A stretch of 64,000 bases of DNA from JAGVSR01 sp031413815 (GTDB lineage: Bacteria; Pseudomonadota; Alphaproteobacteria; Rhizobiales; Hyphomicrobiaceae). This document shows positions 16,996 to 27,675 of this stretch, one piece after another (position 1 is the stretch's first letter; the number at the start of each line of letters is the position of its first letter). A program made the translations under genes and the position numbers. The notes beneath the pieces were generated by a model. It was not told the DNA's origin, ran no database searches, and saw nothing but the letters and a program-made list of their open reading frames with translations. The DNA lies in contig JANOFU010000102.1 in assembly GCA_031413815.1 (NCBI GenBank), positions 1 to 64,000 of the forward strand, in the 5' to 3' direction.

Positions 16996-17367
16996 TCACG
17001 CCCCCTCATTCATCTTTCTGATCCGCATGGCCATGCGCTGCATCACGTATAGGGAAAATGCAGGGTTCTCGCGCACCAGATCGAGGAAAACGCTGCGGTC
17101 GATGACAGCGACTTCGCCGGCGGACGCGGCCACTGCCGTCGCGCTGCGCGGCGCGTTGTCGAGCAACGCCATCTCGCCGACGATGCCGTGCATGCCGACG
17201 CTCTCAACCACCCTGTCGCCCACGCGGACATCGATCTTGCCTTCGAGGACGAGGTACATGTCCGCGCCCGCCTCGCCCTTTTCAAACAGGGTTTCACCTG
17301 CCCGCATGCGCTTCAAGGGCACGCCGAACGTTTCGAGAAATGAGAAATTGAAGGGCCCGCCCGTCAT
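16996..17367 (-). CDS. Stand-alone cyclic-nucleotide-binding domain protein
   Basis: This is a 123-residue protein made of one Crp-type cyclic-nucleotide-binding domain. It has the beta-roll LFEKGEAGADMYLVLEGKIDVRVGDRVVE, the phosphate-binding cassette GIVGEMALLDNAPRSATAVA with the key Glu and Arg, and closing helices RENPAFSLYVMQRMAMRIRKM. There is no helix-turn-helix or kinase part. The ATG at 17367 follows GGAGGACACG. It lies 65 bases after the BLUF gene on the same strand, so the two may form an operon joining light and cyclic-nucleotide signals. Confidence 0.88.
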   Translation of the reverse strand: MTGGPFNFSFLETFGVPLKRMRAGETLFEKGEAGADMYLVLEGKIDVRVGDRVVESVGMHGIVGEMALLDNAPRSATAVAASAGEVAVIDRSVFLDLVRENPAFSLYVMQRMAMRIRKMNEGA

Positions 17368-17432
17368 CGTGTCCTCCAGCTTCAATCTATTGGTAGGCCG
17401 GACCTGGGACGGGTGCAACGGTCGAGCAGCGA

Positions 17433-17870
17433 CTAGGGTTGATGAACTGGACACGTCTGCGGCGTTGAGGGCGGCTCAGCGGCCAGCCGTTCGAAGACCG
17501 TGCGGGCTTGGCCGGCCGTCACTGTTTCGATCGCGCCCGCCGACACCTGTTCGCGGGTCCACATCCAACTTGTTGCTGGGTCGTGACGCATGGCCCAATC
17601 TGGAAACAGCCGCTTAACTATATCGCCCGAGTGCAGCAGCGCGATTTCGGTATGGCGGTCGTCCCGCAGAATGCGCGCATAAGCTTGGGTCACGGCATCC
17701 GGAGCCCCTTCCAGCATCTGCATGAAGAGGTCTTCGCGGCAGATCAGAGCCCCCGTGATCCCATCTCGCAGATTGTTGCGGCGGGCGGATGCCAATATCC
17801 CGCTTAACACTAGATCGTCGAATCCGAAGGGCCGTGATGCGTAGATGAGCTGCATCGTGTGGGATGACAT
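17433..17870 (-). CDS. BLUF domain blue-light photoreceptor
   Basis: This 145-residue protein consists mainly of a BLUF domain, which binds FAD and switches on blue light. The residues of the photocycle are present: Tyr10 (LIYASRP), Asn32/33 (ARRNNLRDGITG), Gln51 (FMQMLEG) and Trp92 (FPDWAM). A short tail of about 45 residues follows, with no catalytic output domain, so it must signal through a partner. ATG at 17870 or 17855 may be used; neither has a strong ribosome site. The next gene downstream is a stand-alone cyclic-nucleotide domain, a possible partner by position. Confidence 0.93.
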   Translation of the reverse strand: MSSHTMQLIYASRPFGFDDLVLSGILASARRNNLRDGITGALICREDLFMQMLEGAPDAVTQAYARILRDDRHTEIALLHSGDIVKRLFPDWAMRHDPATSWMWTREQVSAGAIETVTAGQARTVFERLAAEPPSTPQTCPVHQP

Positions 17871-18100
17871 TCGGTGATGCTCGCTCGGTTGATCAGTTGG
17901 CAGCTCGCTAGCTCAAACGTATAGGGATTGGGCACCGCGGGATAGTCCATCCACGAGATACCCCATTCTAGAGCGATGCGCCCTGACTGGAAATGCTCTG
18001 TTAATGTTTAGGGTCCACGGTCGTATCCTTGTCATGACCCGCCCATGCCGATCGCGGATCATGTGACCGACACGCTCGAGGATTGGCCAGGACCTCCCAA

Positions 18101-18313
18101 GTGACAGCACTTCTCTCGTTCATCGCTTTCGCTGGTTTGGTGTGGGCCGGCCTGCGCTTCCGGGCCCAGACGGAGGCCGCCAGTGCCGCGGCAGCCACAA
18201 AAGCATTAGTTCTGAAGGACAAGCGCAACGCCGCCATCGGCGAGCCGCCGGAGGCAGACAGCCGCTTTGGGCGCACTAAAGGGACCCAGAAAGTAGCATT
18301 TGGTCGCCGTTGA
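18101..18313 (+). CDS. Possible small membrane protein
   Basis: A 70-residue reading frame starts at GTG 18101 (a TTG at 18083 would add six). It has one membrane segment (ALLSFIAFAGLVWAGLRF) followed by an Ala-rich, then charged tail. GAGGATTGGCCAGGACC lies upstream. I have no family match. It could be a real small gene or chance. Confidence 0.35.
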   Translation: MTALLSFIAFAGLVWAGLRFRAQTEAASAAAATKALVLKDKRNAAIGEPPEADSRFGRTKGTQKVAFGRR

Positions 18314-18564
18314 GTTGAAGCCCGTGTGGACCTGCAACTGCGGGCTGAGGTGTCGAATTTTTGCCGTCACGCGGGTTTTGCTTGTGCAGCGCCCGCAAAA
18401 GTACTATGCACCGCCATCGACTTTGGCCGGAACACCGGGCCGCTACGCCTTTGCATTGCTGGGCGCACGTTCAGAGCCTCCCCAAAAATCGACAAATAAT
18501 GCCGGTTCCCAGTACGTGCGGGGGGCTGGCGCAACGCTTAGCAATAGTCAAAGGACTGCCGAAA

Positions 18565-18774
18565 ATGATGAAGGGTACTGTCAAGTTTTACAACACTCAA
18601 AAGGGCTTCGGGTTCATCCAGCCGGAAGACGGCGGCAAGGACGTGTTCGTCCATGCAACCGCTCTCGAGCGCGCTGGCATGAGCAGCCTCGTCGAAGGCC
18701 AGAAGGTGTCGTTTGACACGCAGGAAGATCGCCGCACCGGCAAGATCGCCGTCGGTAACATCCAGGCCAACTAA
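18565..18774 (+). CDS. Cold-shock domain protein (CspA family)
   Basis: The 69-residue protein is a single cold-shock domain that binds single-stranded RNA and DNA. The RNA-binding motifs are KGFGFIQPE and KDVFVHATAL, followed by GQKVSFDTQEDRRTGKIAVGNI. Two ATGs lie in a row (18565, 18568) after AAGGACTGCC. About 250 bases before it carry no gene and may include a long leader, as is usual for cold-shock mRNAs. A strong terminator follows at 18821-18850, so it is likely a single-gene transcript. Confidence 0.95.
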   Translation: MMKGTVKFYNTQKGFGFIQPEDGGKDVFVHATALERAGMSSLVEGQKVSFDTQEDRRTGKIAVGNIQAN

Positions 18775-18820
18775 GTTGGTCTGAGGGTGCTCAGGTCACA
18801 CTGCGAACCCACAAACAAGA

Positions 18821-18850
18821 AAGCCGCTTCCCCCGGGAGGCGGCTTTTTT
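18821..18850 (+). terminator. Rho-independent terminator of the cold-shock gene
   Basis: AAGCCGCTTCCC pairs with GGGAGGCGGCTT across a short CCGG loop (one mismatch-type pair) and the stem runs into a T-run. It stands about 46 bases after the cold-shock stop. Confidence 0.9.
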
Positions 18851-18924
18851 GTTCGGTGATTTGTGGGTTGGAGTTAGTAAAGCAGCTCATTCAAACACAA
18901 GATCATATTCGAATTGGTCCGACG

Positions 18925-19209
18925 TTATTCGCGTGTTACCCGGCCGTGGAAAACTCGCAACATGACCAAGCGTTCGCCTTCGAAACGATACTGAAACACG
19001 TAAGCCGCATTGAGAACTTGCAGAACGACCTGCCGGTACTCCTCGCTGCTGCCGATGGGCCGGCCGAGTTGCGGGTGCCGCTCTATGATTTTGGCTTTGC
19101 TGATGATTTCCTGCGCCACGACCGCTGCCAGTGACGGAAATTTCAAATTCAGAAATCCGGCAAAGCGATCGAGGTCAGCAATGGCTTCGTCCGACCATTC
19201 CAGTTTCAC
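18925..19209 (-). CDS. RelE/ParE family toxin
   Basis: This 94-residue protein has the ParE/RelE toxin pattern: EWSDEAIADLDRFAGFLNLKFP, then IERHPQLGRPIGSSEEYRQVVL, then YVFQYRFEGERLVMLRVFHGRV. ParE toxins act on gyrase and RelE toxins on mRNA; the sequence looks nearer to ParE. It starts with GTG at 19209, which overlaps the antitoxin stop as GTGA, so it is translationally coupled. It lies directly downstream of its antitoxin and near the end of rpoD. Confidence 0.9.
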   Translation of the reverse strand: MKLEWSDEAIADLDRFAGFLNLKFPSLAAVVAQEIISKAKIIERHPQLGRPIGSSEEYRQVVLQVLNAAYVFQYRFEGERLVMLRVFHGRVTRE

Positions 19210-19478
19210 GACTTAGGCCAAGGCCGGAACTTCGGTGTTCCCCACGACTCAAGCCAACCAACGACCTTGTCGTGGCTGATGGTTCGGCCGCCGGATTGAA
19301 CGGACTTCCAGCGGCGTTCCAACTCGGCCAACGCTGATAAGTCGGACTCGGGAGGGTCGTCATCGGCAGACGCCAATTCAGAAACGATTTGAGACACGCT
19401 CGTCCGCTTGGCCGCACGCTCCTGCAATGTCCGGGCGGTCTCCCAATCGATCTCGATCGTCTCGGTTTTTACGGCCAT
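19206..19478 (-). CDS. Antitoxin of the ParE-type module
   Basis: The 90-residue product begins MAVKTETIEIDWETARTLQERAAKRTSVSQIVSEL, a strand followed by helices as in ribbon-type antitoxins. An acidic linker (ADDDPPESDL) and a C-terminal stretch likely to wrap the toxin follow. It sits immediately upstream of the ParE-like toxin with an overlapping stop/start. I cannot assign a named antitoxin family, and the identification rests mainly on the pairing. It starts 25 bases after the rpoD stop on the same strand. Confidence 0.75.
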   Translation of the reverse strand: MAVKTETIEIDWETARTLQERAAKRTSVSQIVSELASADDDPPESDLSALAELERRWKSVQSGGRTISHDKVVGWLESWGTPKFRPWPKS

Positions 19479-19503
19479 CTCACAAGTCTATCTGACAAGT
19501 TCT

Positions 19504-21549
<2,046 letters not shown>

Positions 21550-21663
21550 GGGGTCTCGCTCATGATGCAGATGGAAAGGAACAAACAGTCACGAGGGGCG
21601 CCTCGAAGCGCGTTGGCGGACACAGGGTTGTGGTCGCAGCCGAACGGTTCAACGTCGTCGCCC

Positions 21664-23643
21664 TCATGGTCGTGCGGTGTCGCTTTGGTCGTGGTCAAAA
21701 TCTTCAACAGCCCCCAAACGCTGCAGCTCAGCCTGAAGCTCGCGGATACGCGCGAACGCATCCTCGTTTGCGTCTTCATGCCAAGCTCGTTCGGCGCTTT
21801 GAAGCGCTGCTTTGAGTCCGACTTGCCGGTCATGCATCGAGAGGGCGTGGCGCCAGCCAACTTCCACTTCCGTGCGCCCGGCGTCGGGCTCGGCGAACTT
21901 GTCACACCGATGTGTAACGGAACGTTCGACATGGCCGATGACCGCGTCGAAGCCCAGTTTGGTCAATTGGGTGCGCAACGTGGGCGTGTCAAGGGAATTA
22001 TCAAGTGAAAGGGCAGAAAGGATGCCATCCCGTAGCTTAGAAAGCGCAGGTGAGGTCAGGCGAAGGTTGGCAATGTCCTCTGCGTGCTCCTCGGCCATCC
22101 ATGGGTGATTGAGGATCGTCCGCAGTAGCAAAACCTCGCGGTAACTGGATTGCGGCCGATTATCCGCAGCTAAAGCGCTCTGCAGCAGGCTGGTTGACGC
22201 TTGCACGGGACCGGCATAATTCGGGCTTCCGCGCCGGAAAGGTCCGCCGGATCGGCCCTGATCACGGCTATACGGGGGTCGGGTCTGCTGGTGCTGCCCC
22301 CAGCGCGGAGCAACCGGCTGACCTGGGCGCTGCTGTGGCGGCCGCGAGCCGGGGGACTTGCTCCCTTGCGCGCCAAAGCCCCACGCTTGCGCCAAGCGAC
22401 GCCGCATATCCTGCTCGTAATAGTTGCGCACCGACGGGTCTTCGATCTTAGCGGTTAAAGCACTGATTTTCTGCTCCAACCCTGCGCGTCGCTCGGGCGT
22501 CGTCCATTCGTCCTGGCTCCATTCCCGTTCGAACAGAACGTCTGCGAGTGGACGCGGCCGCGCCAAGATCGCCTCCATCGCCTCAGGTCCTTGCTGCCGA
22601 ACGAGATCATCGGGATCAAGCCCATCGGGCAGAAACGCAAACGTCACGCTGGCGCCGGGTTTCAAATGCGGCAGCACGACATCGATGGCGCGCCACGCCG
22701 CTTTGCGGCCGGCGCTGTCGCCATCGAAGCAAAGGATCGGCTCCGGCGACATGCGCCACAACAGTTTCACCTGATCTTGGGTTAGTGCCGTGCCGAGCGG
22801 TGCGACCGCCTCAGGGAAGCCCGCTTCGTGGAGGGCGGCGACATCCATATAGCCTTCGACAGCAACGATGCGCTCTTTGTCGTGGGCGGCCTGGCGCGCA
22901 CGATGACTGTTGTAGAGATTATGCCCTTTGTGAAACAGCGGCGTTTCTGGCGAGTTCAAGTACTTCGCCGGCGCGTTGGCATCGAGCGCGCGGCCACCAA
23001 ACGCGATGACGCGTCCCTTGAGGTCGCAAATTGGAAACATCACCCGGTTTCGGAAGCGATCATATGGAACCGCGATATCCTCTCCGGAAATGAGCATGCC
23101 CGAGAGCGCCATTTCCTCAGCGGTAAAGCCCAGCTTGGCGAGGTGATCTTTGAGGGCCGAGCGCGATTCTGGTGCAAAGCCCAGCCGGAACGCGGCGCGC
23201 GTTTCGCGTTGCAAGCCGCGCTTATCGAGGTATCTGCGTGCTTCGGTGCCCGCGGCACTGGACAACGCCTGCTCGAAGAACACGGCAGAGGCCTCGACAG
23301 CGGCCTGCAGGCGCTGGCGCTGATCATAGATCGCCTCTTCGCGGGCATCAGGCTTGGGAAGTGTAACACCCGCTTCTGCCGCCAGCCGCTCCACCGCTTC
23401 GGGAAAAGACAGCCCTTCCGTTGACATCACGAACCTGAAGATGTCGCCGTGCTCGCCAGAGGCGAAGCAATGATAAAATCCCTTTTGATCATTGACGAAG
23501 AAGGACGCGGTCTTCTCGGACTTGAAGGGGGACAGGCCGGCGTACTCGCGGCCCTTCTTCTTTAACGCAACCTTGCGGCCCACGACCTGGCTGACCGGCA
23601 AACGAGCGCGGATTTCATCCAGAAGATGGGGCGAAAAGCGCAT
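21664..23643 (-). CDS. dnaG: DNA primase
   Basis: DnaG makes RNA primers at replication forks. The 659 residues include the N-terminal zinc-finger region, the RNA polymerase core with TOPRIM motif (VAVEGYMDVAALHEAG and LCFDGDSAGRKAAWRA), and a C-terminal DnaB-contacting domain. In the zinc region the four CHC2 ligands are mostly lost: Ser38, Lys41, Cys59 and Ser62 stand where C, H, C and C are expected. I believe this loss is shared by Hyphomicrobiales. The ATG at 23643 matches the family start and follows CCGGAACGCC. A GTG at 23703 is not favoured. It lies between yqeY and rpoD. Confidence 0.97.
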   Translation of the reverse strand: MRFSPHLLDEIRARLPVSQVVGRKVALKKKGREYAGLSPFKSEKTASFFVNDQKGFYHCFASGEHGDIFRFVMSTEGLSFPEAVERLAAEAGVTLPKPDAREEAIYDQRQRLQAAVEASAVFFEQALSSAAGTEARRYLDKRGLQRETRAAFRLGFAPESRSALKDHLAKLGFTAEEMALSGMLISGEDIAVPYDRFRNRVMFPICDLKGRVIAFGGRALDANAPAKYLNSPETPLFHKGHNLYNSHRARQAAHDKERIVAVEGYMDVAALHEAGFPEAVAPLGTALTQDQVKLLWRMSPEPILCFDGDSAGRKAAWRAIDVVLPHLKPGASVTFAFLPDGLDPDDLVRQQGPEAMEAILARPRPLADVLFEREWSQDEWTTPERRAGLEQKISALTAKIEDPSVRNYYEQDMRRRLAQAWGFGAQGSKSPGSRPPQQRPGQPVAPRWGQHQQTRPPYSRDQGRSGGPFRRGSPNYAGPVQASTSLLQSALAADNRPQSSYREVLLLRTILNHPWMAEEHAEDIANLRLTSPALSKLRDGILSALSLDNSLDTPTLRTQLTKLGFDAVIGHVERSVTHRCDKFAEPDAGRTEVEVGWRHALSMHDRQVGLKAALQSAERAWHEDANEDAFARIRELQAELQRLGAVEDFDHDQSDTARP

Positions 23644-23771
23644 GGCGTTCCGGACTGCTGATAACCGGTCTGACGCTAGTTGATTCGGCTTGCCGCCGGA
23701 CACATTGGCTCAACAACTCCCACTATCCACAGGGGAGAAGAAGCGGGCCGGCCATTGGGGCGCAGCCTAAG

Positions 23772-24239
23772 CTACTTGAGAAGATCCTTCAGCACGCCAC
23801 TCGCCTTGCCGAAGTCCATCTGGCCGGTGAACCGCTCTTTGAGCACGGCCATGGTCCGGCCCATGTCTTTGAGGCCGCTGGCACCCAATTCCTTCACCGC
23901 CGCCGCGACAGCCGCTTTGGCTTCGGCATCATCCATTTGCTTCGGCAAATACCCTTGGATGACCTCGATTTCGGCGACTTCCTGATCGACGAGATCTTCG
24001 CGCCCGGCATTGCGGTAGATCTCAATGCTCTCGCGGCGCTGCTTGATCATCTTTTGCAGCAGGCTCAAAATGTCCTGATCGCCGATCTTGTCGCGGCCTG
24101 TGGGTTGACCTTTTTCGTCAACGTGGGCGTTCAGATCGCGGTCTTTAATCGCCGCCGTGATCAGACGCAGCGTTGCCAACCGGCGCTTTTCGCCCGCTTT
24201 CATCGCCGTCTTGACGTCGTCGTTGATCCGCGTGCGCAT
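23772..24239 (-). CDS. GatB/YqeY domain protein
   Basis: The 155-residue protein is a YqeY family member, related to the tail domain of the GatB amidotransferase subunit that binds tRNA. It contains DDVKTAMKAGEKRRLATLRLITAAIKDRD, QMIKQRRESIEIY-like residues and IEVIQGYLPKQM. The ATG at 24239 follows AAGGAGGG. The order yqeY, dnaG, rpoD on one strand is a conserved cluster in Alphaproteobacteria, and the gene takes the place that rpsU has in Escherichia coli. Its cellular role is not settled. It is divergent from carA. Confidence 0.93.
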   Translation of the reverse strand: MRTRINDDVKTAMKAGEKRRLATLRLITAAIKDRDLNAHVDEKGQPTGRDKIGDQDILSLLQKMIKQRRESIEIYRNAGREDLVDQEVAEIEVIQGYLPKQMDDAEAKAAVAAAVKELGASGLKDMGRTMAVLKERFTGQMDFGKASGVLKDLLK

Positions 24240-24502
24240 GCCGGAACCCTCCTTGGGAATCCGGCCGGTGGTAGGCGCTATGGCAGCAGGCCGCAACCGG
24301 GAAAACAAGCTGCGGCAAGGTGTTCGAATGATTCGTGATGCTGCCGGGGATCAGAGAGCGCCGGTTTCTTGACCTGCCAGAGGCCATCCCCTAGGGTCCG
24401 GCCGGTTCCCGATCGAATTCCGCCCAGATGTCCCGCTCGGTTCTCTCGCATGGAGCGCTTCGGGTGATTGTGCGCGCGGTTTCGCTAGAAGGTTTGGCCT
24501 CT

Positions 24503-25708
24503 ATGACCTCTGCATCTCCCACCCCCTGGACCGAAACGCCGGCGACGGCCCGATTGGTTCTTGACGATGGCACTGTGATCGCGGGGCTAGGCGTGGGCGC
24601 GACCGGGTCGGCCGTGGGTGAGATCTGCTTTAATACGGCGATCACGGGCTACCAGGAAATCCTGACAGATCCATCGTATGCCGGGCAGATCATCACGTTT
24701 ACATTTCCCCACATCGGCAACGTCGGAGCCAACGTCGACGATACGGAGACGTCAAATCTGGCAGCGCGGTCTGGCGTGCGCGGCGTGGTGTTACGCGCAT
24801 CCATCACCGAACCATCGAACTACCGCTCAGCCGAGCATCTTGATCATTGGCTGAAGTCGCGCAACATCATCGGCATCACCGGCATCGACACACGCGCGCT
24901 TACAGCGCGCATCCGCGAGAACGGCATGCCGAATGGCGTCATCGCGCATGAGCCCTCGGCGAAGTTCGATATTGAGAGGTTGAAAACTGAAGCCAAAGCG
25001 TGGCCCGGGCTCGTTGGCATGGACCTCGTTCCTGATGTGACCAGCGGCCAGAGTTACACTTGGGATGAAATGCGCTGGGTGTGGGATAAGGGATATCCAC
25101 GCAATGAAAAGCCCGAGTTCCATGTGGTCGCCATCGACTATGGCTTGAAGCGCAACATCCTGCGCTGCTTGGCGTCAGCGGGTTGCAAAGTGACGGTGCT
25201 ACCAGCCAAGTCGACGGCGGAAGACGTCTTGTCGCGAAATCCCGATGGCGTGTTCCTGTCGAATGGTCCCGGCGATCCGGCAGAGACCGGCAAGTATGCC
25301 GTGCCTGAGATCAAGAAACTCGTGGCCAGTGGCAAGCCGGTGTTTGGCATTTGCCTCGGCCATCAAATGCTCGGCCTCGCGCTCGGTGCCACGACCAAAA
25401 AGATGCACCAGGGTCATCACGGGGCGAACCATCCCGTGAAGGACTATACGACCAACAAGGTCGAGATCGTGTCGATGAACCACGGCTTCGCGGTTGATCG
25501 CGACAGCCTGCCGAAGGACGTGGAGGAGACACACGTCTCGCTGTTCGATGGGTCAAATTGCGGCTTGTCGCTTAAGGGCAAACCCGTGTTCTCAGTCCAG
25601 CACCACCCCGAAGCTTCGCCCGGACCGCAAGACAGTCACTATCTATTCACGCGCTTTACCAACATGATGCGCGTGCAGCAGGGTGGGGCCGCCAAGGTCG
25701 AACGCTAA
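24503..25708 (+). CDS. carA: Carbamoyl-phosphate synthase small subunit
   Basis: CarA hydrolyses glutamine and passes ammonia to CarB. The 401-residue product has the N-terminal domain (ARLVLDDGTVIAGLG, NTAITGYQEILTDPSYAGQI) and a class I amidotransferase with Cys in FGICLGHQMLGLALG and His-Glu in SVQHHPEASPG. The ATG at 24503 fits the family start. The ATG at 24428 would add 25 unmatched residues. carA is separated from carB by four genes that do not belong to the pathway, although they are on the same strand. Confidence 0.97.
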   Translation: MTSASPTPWTETPATARLVLDDGTVIAGLGVGATGSAVGEICFNTAITGYQEILTDPSYAGQIITFTFPHIGNVGANVDDTETSNLAARSGVRGVVLRASITEPSNYRSAEHLDHWLKSRNIIGITGIDTRALTARIRENGMPNGVIAHEPSAKFDIERLKTEAKAWPGLVGMDLVPDVTSGQSYTWDEMRWVWDKGYPRNEKPEFHVVAIDYGLKRNILRCLASAGCKVTVLPAKSTAEDVLSRNPDGVFLSNGPGDPAETGKYAVPEIKKLVASGKPVFGICLGHQMLGLALGATTKKMHQGHHGANHPVKDYTTNKVEIVSMNHGFAVDRDSLPKDVEETHVSLFDGSNCGLSLKGKPVFSVQHHPEASPGPQDSHYLFTRFTNMMRVQQGGAAKVER

Positions 25709-25783
25709 TCGAGGGGATGCCCCCGGCGTTGGGTGTGAGCAAGTGCGCTTCAACTGTGCCTCGTTTTACATTACACTCGGGCC

Positions 25784-26383
25784 ATGAACGAGTTCAGCAA
25801 GATCCGCCGTCCGCGCGCCACGACCCAGGCCGCTGAAGGATTGATGCGTCTTCAGTGGACCGTAGAAGAATTCGATGCCCTCGGGGAGCACGGGTTTTTT
25901 AGCGCCGATGACAGAGTGGAGCTGATCGGTGGGGAGCTTGTTCCGATGTCGCCTAAAGGCAACCGGCACGAAGTTGTGCGTGGCCAGTTCGGGCAATGGC
26001 TGACGCGGAACCTTCCGGTCGATTTCAATGTCTACATTGAGCCCGGCTGGCGAGCCGGCCCAACACACTACATAGAACCAGACATTCTTGTGTTTCCAAA
26101 CACGATGGGGTTGGATCAACTCCTTGGTCCGGACGTGTTGCTGATTATTGAGATAGCGAATTCGAGCCTCAGCTACGACGCGGGCCGTAAGGCGAAGATA
26201 TATGCAGCACTTGGCGTTCGTGACTACTGGGTGCTCAACGCCATAACACTGGAGACGCGTATCCATCGCGCTCCGGCAGGTGAGACTTACGGACATGTGA
26301 GCGACCACGCGCAAGACGAGACGCTCACTCCAGAGCTATTGCCGGATCTCGCTGTTTGCCTTGGAGCACTGGGTATAGGGTAA
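25784..26383 (+). CDS. Uma2 family (DUF820) putative endonuclease
   Basis: The 199-residue protein belongs to the Uma2 family, restriction-endonuclease-fold proteins. It shows RVELIGGELVPMSPKGNRHE, the catalytic-type segment YIEPDILVFP (PD) followed by DVLLIIEIANSSLSYD (ExA/S-like) and KIYAALGVRDYWVL. These match the D...ExK-like core of the PD-(D/E)XK fold. Uma2 proteins are common in cyanobacteria and some other lineages, often in many copies, and their targets are unknown. It is a stand-alone gene inside the carA-carB interval. Confidence 0.88.
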   Translation: MNEFSKIRRPRATTQAAEGLMRLQWTVEEFDALGEHGFFSADDRVELIGGELVPMSPKGNRHEVVRGQFGQWLTRNLPVDFNVYIEPGWRAGPTHYIEPDILVFPNTMGLDQLLGPDVLLIIEIANSSLSYDAGRKAKIYAALGVRDYWVLNAITLETRIHRAPAGETYGHVSDHAQDETLTPELLPDLAVCLGALGIG

Positions 26384-26440
26384 ATTCTGGGTGGCGAAGA
26401 GGAGGAGCGATCGATTGGCTCTGATCGCCTTCCTACTGAA

Positions 26441-27568
26441 ATGCGTAAACGGTTCATGACAACTCCTGTCCGATACGGCATCCGACGCAGTTCAAGCTAT
26501 CGTTGCGGTGCAAGATCCGTAGTGAGGAAGGGGTGGCTTTTTTTGGCACTCGGGCCAATCGCAATCGTCTGCAACCCACCTGCAGCAGCGGATCAGCAAG
26601 AACAGGGTTGGGTTCAAACGGCTGAAATGTGTAGAACCCTGAAGCAATTGGCATGGCCAAGTGATGCCAAGGCACACCCATTAGTGGGTCGCGTTCACCC
26701 ACGCCCAAAGGCATCCGCATTCGACTGTGAACTGTCTGATCTCGGCGCGTTATCAGCAGAATTGGCGAACCAGCGCTGGCACGTTTTGATGTTGGGCGAG
26801 GTGCACGACAATCCGGAACATCACCGCTTCCGGTCCCAAATACTGCGATCTGGTAGCGCAGTTGTTTTGGAACAGGTGCGAGCGGGCTCCAATCCAATGG
26901 ATGGCAAGGACGCGGAGGTTGCGCCGTCTTTTGGATCGGTTGCAGATTTTAAGACTTGGGCAAATTGGGAGACATCGGGCTGGAAAAAGTTCGACTACGC
27001 TCCGGTCCTTGAAAAGATTGTCGAGCTCAAACTTCCCATCTACCCTGGCGATGTTCCGCGCGATGCCATCATGAAGGCGGCGAAGGAGGGGACAACAGCG
27101 GTGCGCGTATCCGAGCGCAAGCGCCTCGCTCTCGATGTCCCGCTCGGCGCCAAGCTCGACGACGCATCGCTCACAGAGATCGAAGGCGCTCACTGCGGAA
27201 TGGTTCCAAAATCGGCCTTTGGCAACATGGCCTTCGCCCAGCGCTATCGTGATGGTCATCTGGCTGATGCAACCCTCAAGGCTGCCGAGAAACACGGTTC
27301 GGCTATTTTGTTGGCCGGCAACGGCCACGTCCGTACCGATCGCGGCGTGCCCTGGTACATTCGCCAGCGCGCACCCGGCAGGACAGTCGTGTCCATCATG
27401 CTGGTCGAGGTCGTGGACGGCAAAACCGATCCGGAGGCTTACGTGCCACGCGATCCAGACGGCAAACCGGCCGTGGATTTCATCGTATTCACACCGAGCG
27501 TGGACCGTCCGGATCCCTGCGATGCCATGCGAGAACCCGTAAATTTGCCAGGCCTGGGTAAAGGCTAA
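26441..27568 (+). CDS. ChaN-like (DUF399) haem-binding protein
   Basis: This is a 375-residue protein with a signal-type N terminus (KGWLFLALGPIAIVCNPPAAADQ at about 30-52) and the ChaN/Haem_bd_uptake domain. The key pattern is HVLMLGEVHDNPEHHRF, with the GE.HDN motif typical of the family, followed by GDVPRDAIM and SAILLAGNGHVRTDRGVPWYI. ChaN-type proteins are lipoproteins or secreted proteins thought to bind haem and metals at the envelope. Start could be 26441 or 26456. No lipobox Cys is in the expected place, so it may be secreted rather than lipidated. Confidence 0.85.
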   Translation: MRKRFMTTPVRYGIRRSSSYRCGARSVVRKGWLFLALGPIAIVCNPPAAADQQEQGWVQTAEMCRTLKQLAWPSDAKAHPLVGRVHPRPKASAFDCELSDLGALSAELANQRWHVLMLGEVHDNPEHHRFRSQILRSGSAVVLEQVRAGSNPMDGKDAEVAPSFGSVADFKTWANWETSGWKKFDYAPVLEKIVELKLPIYPGDVPRDAIMKAAKEGTTAVRVSERKRLALDVPLGAKLDDASLTEIEGAHCGMVPKSAFGNMAFAQRYRDGHLADATLKAAEKHGSAILLAGNGHVRTDRGVPWYIRQRAPGRTVVSIMLVEVVDGKTDPEAYVPRDPDGKPAVDFIVFTPSVDRPDPCDAMREPVNLPGLGKG

Positions 27569-27675
27569 CGGTCACTGCGGGGGCCCGAAGAAACCTTTCC
27601 GACATTTAAGATCATTTCGGCCGGGCTTGTGCGTATAAGACCCCAAAGACTGCTTTTTTGGAGGTTTAACGGCCC

